25,230 nucleotides of DNA, from IMG/VR virus record IMGVR_UViG_3300031951_001117, positions 1 through 25,230 of that record; one strand, written 5' to 3'. Positions 13,824 to 20,378 of the stretch are shown here, piece by piece. The notes below the pieces were generated by a model. That model saw nothing but the letters and a program-made list of their open reading frames with translations. It did not search any database and was not told the DNA's origin. Source of the DNA: a virus. Within the stretch, counting starts at the first letter, position 1; each line of letters begins with the position of its first letter. The position numbers were made by a program, and so were the translations under genes.

Positions 13824-14593
13824 TAAGTTAACTCCTTCATTATGAAACCTTTTGTCTCAGCGTAGGCGATGAGGTCGTCGAGCCACATCACGCCTTTCCC
13901 TGCGACGTAATACTGATTGATGCCACGATGCGGCACATTCTTAACGTCGCCCCATGTGTGCGGCGAATGCTCATACATTTTTATATCCGCACGATGGACT
14001 GACGCATGGTAGCGGCGAAGAAAACGCGCAGCCTCGGCCGCAACTAATTTTGCCCGGCCGCTAAACTCACGCCGTGCAACTTCGCCGTCTTCCTCAATCT
14101 TGAGCGGAGTAGGCTTAGCGTTTTGTGCGAGCCAGTCCACCCTCGACATCGATGACAGCCCTGTTTCTTTAAGCCAACCCATAACGGTTAAGCGGTCGGT
14201 GTTATATAACCGCATCAGTTCGGCGCGGGTCATGGTCGGGGCCATCTTGCAGAAGTTATGCGGGATGGCCTTCACCGTTCCGCGTGGATCGACAACGATC
14301 TCCGTAAGTTCGAGTTCCTCCATCCAACGGGAAACCACCGACCTAGCACGACCGTAGTGCTTAACGAGTTGCGTCTGGTTCATGGTCTTCGCCAGTTCTA
14401 TTAAGTCATCCGGCGGTGGCATCCTGCGTATGACGACGCCACGCTTTAGCCCTAGCTTTCTACGCCGACCATCAATCGCGTCGATTGAACGGCCGAGCGC
14501 CTGCGCAATCTGCGCGTGCGTCAGCTTATTCTCGTAAAGTTCTATGAGTATGGCGTCCTCTTCCGACCGCCACGGGGTAAAACTATTGTCCAT
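13823..14593 (-). CDS. DNA-binding regulator with three HTH-like modules
   Basis: 256 residues from an ATG at 14593, with AAGGGAG directly upstream; a GTG at 14632 would add 13 residues without a comparable site. The N-terminal module WRSEEDAILIELYENKLTHAQ...GRSIDAIDGRRRKLGLKR is a Myb/SANT-like HTH that resembles the start of the alphaproteobacterial regulator GcrA. Two further HTH-like units follow: DLIELAKTMNQTQLVKHYGR...VVSRWMEEL and MAPTMTRAELMRLYNTDRLT...GWLKETGL. The C-terminus (about 190-256) is unrecognised and ends GVMWLDDLIAYAETKGFI. As first gene of the leftward early operon, divergent from the polymerase operon, it probably controls one or both; the inverted repeat at 14627-14691 is a candidate site. 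Confidence 0.75.
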   Translation of the reverse strand: MDNSFTPWRSEEDAILIELYENKLTHAQIAQALGRSIDAIDGRRRKLGLKRGVVIRRMPPPDDLIELAKTMNQTQLVKHYGRARSVVSRWMEELELTEIVVDPRGTVKAIPHNFCKMAPTMTRAELMRLYNTDRLTVMGWLKETGLSSMSRVDWLAQNAKPTPLKIEEDGEVARREFSGRAKLVAAEAARFLRRYHASVHRADIKMYEHSPHTWGDVKNVPHRGINQYYVAGKGVMWLDDLIAYAETKGFIMKELT

Positions 14594-14737
14594 GATCTCC
14601 CTTACTTCTTTGCTATCTCTCTTGGGTGGCACAGTTTGAATATCGAACGCAAGAACTTTTTTTAGTTGACGGCGCTATGCGTTTTGTGCCAGCTATAGGG
14701 AAAGCAAACGTGATACCGACAAAAAAGAGGGAAGAGC
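14594..14737. promoter_or_regulatory. Divergent promoter region with a spaced inverted repeat
   Basis: 144 bp between the leftward early operon and the rightward polymerase operon. TGGCACA (14627-14633) and TGTGCCA (14685-14691) form a 7-bp inverted pair 51 bp apart. TTGACG (14666-14671) and TATAGG (14694-14699) lie 22 bp apart, too far for a standard promoter, so I cannot place a -35/-10 pair with confidence. A strong AGAGGGAAGAG ribosome site precedes the polymerase ATG. Confidence 0.45.
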
Positions 14738-16645
14738 ATGGTAGTTAGCATCGACTTCGAGACGCGCAGCGCCGTCGATCTCCGCAAGACAGGCGTCTAT
14801 AAGTACGCCGCTGACCCATCAACCGACATCTGGTGCATGGCATACAAGGCTCCGTGGTCTGACGACGTGCTGGTATGGCAGCCGGGCGATGAACGAGATA
14901 CCTATCTTGAAGATTGGATTATGGCGGGCGGATTGCTCTCGGCGTGGAATAGTCAGTTCGAACGCACGATCTGGAACGAGATCATGGTCGGCCGTTATCA
15001 ATGGCCCCGCACCAACATTAAGCAATGGCGCTGCACGATGGCGCAGGCCAGCGCGATGGGTCTGCCTCGTTCACTAGGCCAAGCGGCTGCGGTCCTTGGC
15101 GTTGAAGAACAGAAGGACAAGACTGGCGCGGCCCTTATGCTCCGGATGGCACGGCCGCGTAAGGTGAACGCCGACGGCAGCTACACATGGTGGGACACGA
15201 AGGATAAACTCGATACGCTAATAGCGTACTGTCGCCAAGATGTACGAACGGAACTGTCCGTCGCCGAGACACTGCACGCGATGCCGGACGCGGAGCGTCG
15301 TCTTTATCAACTTGATCAGCGCATCAACGACCGAGGCGTGGCCCTCGACGTTGACCTTGTGAACCGCGTCAAGGCACTGGCTGAGAATGCCCGCGTAGAA
15401 ATTGATGCGGAGATACAGCGCCTCACTAAGGGGCAAGTCAAAGCCGCAACAAACGCTATGGAACTGACAGCGTGGCTCAACGCGCATGGCATTCAAGCCA
15501 AGTCCGTTGACAAGCAGACCGTTGGTCGGCTGTTATCCTTTGACCGGATGCACCCTGTTATCCGCGAGGTTCTGAAACTCCGGCAGAACGGAGCCAAGTC
15601 CAGCACGGCCAAGTATGACGCGATGCTGCACGCGGTCAACGCGGACGGACGGATGCGTGGCCTTCTTGTCTATCACGGCGCAGCAACTGGCCGCTGGTCG
15701 GGCAGGTTGGTGCAGCCGCAGAACTTCCCACGTCCGCAAAAGAAACAAGACGAGTTGGACGATATCATCGCCAAACTAAAAGCGGATGAGGATGTCTCGG
15801 AACATGGGGCGGGAACAGTTCTGGCGTCTGACCTGTTGCGTTCGATGTTGGTAGCCGACGAAGGCCACCGACTTATGTTCGCCGACTACTCAGCGATTGA
15901 AGCCCGCGTCCTTGCGTGGGTAGCGGGACAGCACGATCTCGTTGAGACGTTCCGAAATGGCGGAGACGTGTACAGAGAAATGGCGTCCGCCATCTACAAC
16001 ACACCGCCAGAGCAAGTAACTGATAATCAACGACAAATTGGTAAAATGGCCACACTAGGCTGCGGCTATGGCATGGGCGGCAAACGCTTCGCCGAGCAGT
16101 GCGCCAGCATGGGCATCAAGGTAGACGAGGACGAAGCCAAGCGCATTGTGTCCGTCTACCGTGAGAAGAACAATAAGATTGCGCAATACTGGCGCGATGT
16201 TGAACAAGACTTTGTAGAGATGGTGAAGGGGGCGGGCCGTGTTGGGACGGTCCCGCTTCTACTACCTAGCGGGCGGTCGCTTACTTACCACAATCCGCGC
16301 ATCATTCAGCGAGAGACACCTTGGGGCGCAATGCGCGACACAGCCCAAGTCGATACGCTGAATAGTGTGACGCGTCAGTGGGTATCCCAGATTATCTGGG
16401 GTGGCCTATTGACGGAGAACGTGGTGCAAGCAACCGCCCGCGACATGATGGCCACGGCCATGATGGCGTTGGAAGTCAAGGGCTACAATGTCATCCTGTC
16501 CGTCCACGATGAAATCATCTGCGAAGTGCCAGATAATTTTGGTTCGCTTGACGAAATGATTGACATTATGACACGAGTTCCGGCATGGGCGGAAGGCTGC
16601 CCGATAAATGCTGAGGGTAAGGAAGGGAAGAGATACCGCAAATGA
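14738..16645 (+). CDS. polA: Family A DNA polymerase with 3'-5' exonuclease
   Basis: 635 residues, phage type without a 5' nuclease domain. The DnaQ-like proofreading domain is N-terminal: DFET (D6, E8), WNSQFE (about 70-75) and AYCRQDV (Y164, D168), all acidic residues present. Polymerase domain: TGRWS at 317-321, motif A DYSAIEARVLAW with D383, motif B RQIGKMATLGCGYG with R432, K436 and Y444, and motif C VHDE with D591/E592. It should be the replicative polymerase. The residue two after the motif A Tyr region is hydrophilic/Ala-Ile-Glu as in most family A enzymes. ATG with GAGGGAAGAG upstream. Its stop overlaps the next start as ATGA. Confidence 0.95.
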   Translation: MVVSIDFETRSAVDLRKTGVYKYAADPSTDIWCMAYKAPWSDDVLVWQPGDERDTYLEDWIMAGGLLSAWNSQFERTIWNEIMVGRYQWPRTNIKQWRCTMAQASAMGLPRSLGQAAAVLGVEEQKDKTGAALMLRMARPRKVNADGSYTWWDTKDKLDTLIAYCRQDVRTELSVAETLHAMPDAERRLYQLDQRINDRGVALDVDLVNRVKALAENARVEIDAEIQRLTKGQVKAATNAMELTAWLNAHGIQAKSVDKQTVGRLLSFDRMHPVIREVLKLRQNGAKSSTAKYDAMLHAVNADGRMRGLLVYHGAATGRWSGRLVQPQNFPRPQKKQDELDDIIAKLKADEDVSEHGAGTVLASDLLRSMLVADEGHRLMFADYSAIEARVLAWVAGQHDLVETFRNGGDVYREMASAIYNTPPEQVTDNQRQIGKMATLGCGYGMGGKRFAEQCASMGIKVDEDEAKRIVSVYREKNNKIAQYWRDVEQDFVEMVKGAGRVGTVPLLLPSGRSLTYHNPRIIQRETPWGAMRDTAQVDTLNSVTRQWVSQIIWGGLLTENVVQATARDMMATAMMALEVKGYNVILSVHDEIICEVPDNFGSLDEMIDIMTRVPAWAEGCPINAEGKEGKRYRK

Positions 16646-17787
16646 CAGCACACGCAAAGTTTGGCGCGTCCAATGCGAAGCGCCGCATCAATTGCCCCGG
16701 CTCACTCAACGCCGAGGCTCCGTTCCCTAACGAGAGTTCACCTTACGCCGAACTTGGTACGGCTGCGCACGAACTGGGTGAGTTCTGCTTGGTCAATGGA
16801 CATGAAGATGCCTTCGCCTTCATTGGCCAAGAGCATAACGGCCACAAGGTTGACGACAACATGGCGCGTGCGGTGCAGGTCTACATCGACTACATTCGAG
16901 ATGTGGCCGCATCGGAACCAAGCATCTGCCGCTATGAGAAACGCTTCAGCCTAGATAAACTTGATCCGCCCATGCCGATGTTCGGCACGGCCGACTGCAT
17001 CATCTACGGCAAAGAGAGCGGAACGCTGTACGTCATCGACTATAAGCACGGCCAAGGTGTAGCAGTCGAAGTCGCGGACAACGAGCAGCTTAAATATTAT
17101 GCGCTCGGTGGCATATTAGAGATTGGCGAGAAGGCTCCGGTCAACAAGGTTGTGACGGTTGTGGTACAGCCACGCGCCATGCACCCCGATGGGCCTGTGC
17201 GGGAATACAGCTACAGCCGTGACGATATTATGGACTTCGGCACAGAACTTATTGACGCAGCGTATGCGTCGTTGAAGCCGGACGCACCACGCATCTCTGG
17301 CGATCATTGCAAGTTTTGTCTGGCAGCGGGGACTTGTTCGGCCCTGCGCAACAACGCCCTTGAAGTCGCACAAGACGAGTTCGGTACAGTACGAACCGTC
17401 AACGACCTAACCCCACAGGAAGTCGCGGACTATCTGCAAAGGGTTCCGCTGATCGAAGAGTGGATTAAATCTCTACGCCGCCACGCTAATAGCTTGTTGG
17501 AAACTGGTGGCGGTCTTCCCGGCTACAAGCTGGTTGAGAAACGACCGACCCGCCGCTGGCGTGTTGAAGAAGAGTTTGTGGCTTGGGCCACACAAGAAGG
17601 TCTCGATGACGACGACATCTACGAAAAGAAGTTGAAGTCGCCACCGCAGATCGAGCGTGTTGTGGGTAAGAAGAACTTACCCGCATCGCTCGTCATAGCT
17701 GTATCATCCGGCACATCAATGGTCGCTGATACAGATAACCGTCCGGCTGTAGCCTCGTTGGCCGCAGACGATTTCACCGTTGAATAA
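16642..17787 (+). CDS. DUF2800 Cas4/RecB-like nuclease with probable iron-sulfur cluster
   Basis: 381 residues. The sequence fits DUF2800, a PD-(D/E)XK nuclease family related to Cas4 and RecB. Visible elements: AAHELGEF (about 41-48), GTADCII with D118, VIDYKHG with D133 and K135, and NEQLKYYALGG with the Q149...Y motif. One N-terminal Cys (C19 in RINCPGS) and three C-terminal Cys (C223, C226, C232 in HCKFCLAAGTC) reproduce the one-plus-three arrangement that holds a 4Fe-4S cluster in Cas4 and AddB. It probably resects DNA ends for recombination during replication. Coupled to the polymerase by ATGA and followed 10 nt later by the ssDNA-binding protein, forming a replication/recombination cassette. 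Confidence 0.9.
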   Translation: MTAHAKFGASNAKRRINCPGSLNAEAPFPNESSPYAELGTAAHELGEFCLVNGHEDAFAFIGQEHNGHKVDDNMARAVQVYIDYIRDVAASEPSICRYEKRFSLDKLDPPMPMFGTADCIIYGKESGTLYVIDYKHGQGVAVEVADNEQLKYYALGGILEIGEKAPVNKVVTVVVQPRAMHPDGPVREYSYSRDDIMDFGTELIDAAYASLKPDAPRISGDHCKFCLAAGTCSALRNNALEVAQDEFGTVRTVNDLTPQEVADYLQRVPLIEEWIKSLRRHANSLLETGGGLPGYKLVEKRPTRRWRVEEEFVAWATQEGLDDDDIYEKKLKSPPQIERVVGKKNLPASLVIAVSSGTSMVADTDNRPAVASLAADDFTVE

Positions 17788-17797
17788 GGAAACACCG

Positions 17798-18358
17798 ATG
17801 TCAAAAGTTATTACACCAGAAGCAATCATCTCTTATCCGCATGTGTTCGAACCACAGACACCTCCGGGTGCAAGCGAGCCAGTATATTCTTGCTGCCTTG
17901 TATTCCCTGACGGCACTGACATGTCCGAACTCAAGGCAACGGCCGCTGCTGTGGCCAAGGAGAAGTGGGGAGACAAGACTAAATCGTTGATGGAAGGCGG
18001 CAAAATCCGTATGCCTTTCCGCAACGACGGCGAAGAGAAGGGCTATCCAGAAGGCTCGATCTTCATGAACGTCAAGTCGAAGCAGGCCCCCGGTGTTGTC
18101 AGCAAGTTTGCTGGCGAGAACGGCAAGCCCGCTCCGATTACAGACCCTAAAGAAATCTACCCCGGTGCGAAGGTCCGTGCCTCGCTGCGCGCTTATGCGT
18201 ACAGCGTGAACGGCAACAACGGTGTTGCGTTCTCTCTCGGCAATCTTCAGAAGGTGGCGGACGGTCCTCGTATGGATGGCCGTCTGTCCGCTGCGGACGA
18301 GTTCACTGCGACGGAGCGTCCGTCCGCAGACATCTCGGACCTTGACGATTTGCTTTAA
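17798..18358 (+). CDS. DUF2815 ssDNA-binding protein
   Basis: 186 residues. Starts MSKVITPEAIISYPHVFEPQ and matches DUF2815, a phage family with the OB-fold pattern of single-strand-binding proteins (YSCCLVFP, KIRMPFRNDGEEKGYPEGSI, PGAKVRASLRAYAYS). The C-terminus is acidic (ISDLDDLL), as in SSBs that recruit partner enzymes. ATG at 17798 has AAGGA 7 nt upstream; an in-frame TTG at 17780 lies inside the preceding gene and lacks a site. It would coat fork DNA for the polymerase and protect the substrate of the DUF2800 nuclease. Last gene before a terminator. Confidence 0.88.
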   Translation: MSKVITPEAIISYPHVFEPQTPPGASEPVYSCCLVFPDGTDMSELKATAAAVAKEKWGDKTKSLMEGGKIRMPFRNDGEEKGYPEGSIFMNVKSKQAPGVVSKFAGENGKPAPITDPKEIYPGAKVRASLRAYAYSVNGNNGVAFSLGNLQKVADGPRMDGRLSAADEFTATERPSADISDLDDLL

Positions 18359-18371
18359 GTGAAATGGAAGG

Positions 18372-18402
18372 GCCGGGGAGTTTGGAAGTCGCCCCGGCTT
18401 TT
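18372..18402 (+). terminator. Rho-independent terminator after the DUF2815 gene
   Basis: GCCGGGG (18372-18378) pairs with CCCCGGC (18392-18398), with a 13-nt loop and four U after the stem, 14 nt past the stop codon. It ends the rightward polymerase operon. Confidence 0.85.
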
Positions 18403-18407
18403 CTAGG

Positions 18408-18467
18408 TAGGGGCGGTAGGTCTGGGCTTTCCCGGGCGCTTACTTCGGTACGTTAAAGCCGCCCCTA
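18408..18467. terminator. Inverted repeat at the convergent junction
   Basis: TAGGGGCGG (18408-18416) and CCGCCCCTA (18459-18467) are perfect 9-bp arms 42 bp apart, the right arm touching the stop of the leftward helicase gene. A small internal CCCGGG lies in the loop. It may form a leftward terminator or transcription barrier, but there is no clear U-run, so the call is tentative. Confidence 0.45.
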
Positions 18468-19751
18468 TCAATCTAAAGCCTCAGAGATCATCTGGGCTTT
18501 CTTGGCTAAGGTCTTAGCTACAATCTCATCGACAGAATTGACAAGGCCAAACGTCCGCACGATGACGGGCTTTGTCTGGCCGATGCGATGGCAACGCTTA
18601 GCCGCCTGTGCGTTCACCGCCGGAACCCAGTCCATCTCGACAAACGCCACCTGACTTGCGGCTGTCAGCGTAATCGCCGTAGAACATGCGGTGATCTGGC
18701 CGATGAATACCCGCACCTTCGGGTCGGTCTGGAAGTTGTCAATCGCCGCTTGACGGTCGGCTGTTGGCATACCGCCTGCGACTACCACAGGGTTGAAGTC
18801 TTTCAGCCTATCGTAAAGCGTCTGTATCGCGTCGGTGTGGTAGGCGAAGATGACTATCTTGTCGTAGGCATCATCAGCCAATTCGCCCGCTATCTGTGCG
18901 GCGATGGGCGCTGCCTTGGCCACACCTGTTAGCCGTCTTAATGACGCGATATGCGGGGCGATGCTCTCGATCTCCGCAGCTAAGTCCTGATTAGTCAGCG
19001 AATGCGCGAGGATCATATCGACCGCTTCGGCTTGGCGTGGGTCGTCGATGTGTTTCCTGTCGCTCCAGTTATCTATCTCGACGGGTGCGGATTGCCACCA
19101 GATCGGGGGTAAATCCTTCAACACAACCTCACCCTTGCGGCGCAGCATGATTGCTTTCAGCACGGTCTTAAACTCTTCCATGCGTTCGGCCTTGTTGCCA
19201 AGGATTTGAAGACCGAACTGGCCGCTCCATGTCTTGCAGAAATACGTTGTGTATTCGGCGAAGTTCAGAGGATACTGCCAAATCGCCTTCAAGTGTGACC
19301 AAAAATCACTGACGTTGTTCGGAATTGGTGTGCCGCTGAGAAGCCAAACACGATCCGCAAAACGAACAAGACCGTCGCCGCGACAATACGGACCATAGAT
19401 ATATTTTGTTCGCTTTGCTTGGCGGTTCTTCAAAAAATGTGCCTCGTCTAGAACGAGAACGTCTGGCTCAAACTTGGCAATCTCATTGCGGACCTCCTTC
19501 GACTGTGTGATTTTATCATAGCTAAAGACTTTGACTTCGCGCTCGACGGTCCCCCATCGCTCGAACTCACGACGCCAGTTAATCTTGGCGATGGCGGGGC
19601 AGATCACGACGACCTTTGTCAGGCCGAGTGTATCACACGCTGCGATAACTTGAAGTGTTTTGCCAAGGCCCTGCTCATCGGCAAGGAACGCGGCGGGGTT
19701 CTTACAGAGAAAGTCTGCGCCGACCTTTTGGTAATCGAATAGATGGTTCAT
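18468..19751 (-). CDS. SNF2-type SF2 helicase/ATPase
   Basis: 427 residues. Motif I DEQGLGKT (25-32), motif II DEAH (102-105), motif III LLSGTP (about 138-142), motif V/VI region near VNAQAAKRCHRIGQTKPVIV. The RCHRIGQ box and overall order match SNF2/HepA/SMARCAL1-like ATPases, which translocate on duplex DNA, remodel forks and anneal or migrate branches. The start at 19751 has AGAGGGAAG about 5 nt upstream; longer starts lie inside the RuvC gene. It overlaps the RuvC gene by 50 nt and is last in the leftward operon. Pairing a branch-migration-like ATPase with a Holliday-junction resolvase fits joint processing of recombination intermediates. Confidence 0.9.
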   Translation of the reverse strand: MNHLFDYQKVGADFLCKNPAAFLADEQGLGKTLQVIAACDTLGLTKVVVICPAIAKINWRREFERWGTVEREVKVFSYDKITQSKEVRNEIAKFEPDVLVLDEAHFLKNRQAKRTKYIYGPYCRGDGLVRFADRVWLLSGTPIPNNVSDFWSHLKAIWQYPLNFAEYTTYFCKTWSGQFGLQILGNKAERMEEFKTVLKAIMLRRKGEVVLKDLPPIWWQSAPVEIDNWSDRKHIDDPRQAEAVDMILAHSLTNQDLAAEIESIAPHIASLRRLTGVAKAAPIAAQIAGELADDAYDKIVIFAYHTDAIQTLYDRLKDFNPVVVAGGMPTADRQAAIDNFQTDPKVRVFIGQITACSTAITLTAASQVAFVEMDWVPAVNAQAAKRCHRIGQTKPVIVRTFGLVNSVDEIVAKTLAKKAQMISEALD

Positions 19752-20229
19752 CGTCTTCCCTCTCGGCGGCGTAGCAAGCGATAAGCGCAGCTTCGGCCCG
19801 GCCGTCATCCTTTTTTCGTGCGAAGAGATGAGCGTAATCCGGGAACAACTCTTGTGCCCGCTGCCGACTACCGTCCTTCCCTCCGAACGTGCGCATAGAC
19901 TTAATCCAAGTCGCAGGCGGTATCAACTCAAAAGATACAGACAGGCCAGCAAGCACGCCTTCGACGATACCCGCTGCTCGGCCGAAGCTGAACATCGACG
20001 ACACACCTTGGCCCGGCATGGCGTGAACCTTCTCGATAAGGGCTTTGATCTCGCCAGTCATGTGCGGGCGCAGGCTATCGGCCAGCATGTGTGCATCAAC
20101 CTGATTGACGACACGCGGCCCGCGCTTGACCTTTAAGGTAGGCATGTCGATGATGACAAGTTCTCGACTATCCTTATCCAGAATAGCTACCGCCCCGAAC
20201 GCTCCAACGTCTACGCCCCATATTTTCAT
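19702..20229 (-). CDS. RuvC-like Holliday-junction resolvase
   Basis: 175 residues. The RNase H-like fold begins MKIWGVDVGAFGAVAILD with D7. EKVHAMP places E66 on the second strand, FGRAAGIVEGVL and PPATWIKSM follow, and KDDGRAEAALIA supplies the C-terminal acidic residues (about D141-E146). This is the usual set in bacterial and phage RuvC. It would cut four-way junctions before packaging. The stop lies 50 nt inside the helicase gene, so the two are translated together. No good ribosome site precedes the ATG at 20229; translation may depend on the upstream small gene 17 nt away. Confidence 0.88.
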   Translation of the reverse strand: MKIWGVDVGAFGAVAILDKDSRELVIIDMPTLKVKRGPRVVNQVDAHMLADSLRPHMTGEIKALIEKVHAMPGQGVSSMFSFGRAAGIVEGVLAGLSVSFELIPPATWIKSMRTFGGKDGSRQRAQELFPDYAHLFARKKDDGRAEAALIACYAAEREDDEPSIRLPKGRRRLSL

Positions 20230-20246
20230 GGGCGATGTGTATAGTA

Positions 20247-20378
20247 TTAGAAGCTAGTTCGCAAGTGACTGCGTGGCCCCAAAGACTTACGATGGCGAAG
20301 CCCGTCGGGTTTGTGGCGACGTTTGGACTTTGGCTGTGGACGCCATGACATATCTTTAACGCTAGTCTTCTTGGCCAT
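20247..20378 (-). CDS. Unrecognised very basic peptide (43 aa)
   Basis: Begins MAKKTSVKDMSWRPQPKSKR and continues RHKPDGLRHRKSLGPRSHLRTSF. The start overlaps the stop of the 981-residue gene as TAATG, the same junction used elsewhere in this genome. About a third of the residues are Lys, Arg or His, with almost no hydrophobic core, so it is probably disordered and nucleic-acid binding. Its N-terminus recalls the small Lys-rich DUF6496 gene beside the portal in style, not in sequence. Function unknown. Confidence 0.6.
   Translation of the reverse strand: MAKKTSVKDMSWRPQPKSKRRHKPDGLRHRKSLGPRSHLRTSF

Noticed and set aside
14624-14640. Sigma-54-like promoter (TGGCAC followed by TTG)
   Set aside because: The spacing between GG and the expected GC element is not met (AT is found instead). 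The TGGCACA is better explained as one arm of an inverted repeat.
14666-14699. Sigma-70 promoter TTGACG...TATAGG before the polymerase
   Set aside because: The 22-bp spacing is outside the normal 16-19 bp range.
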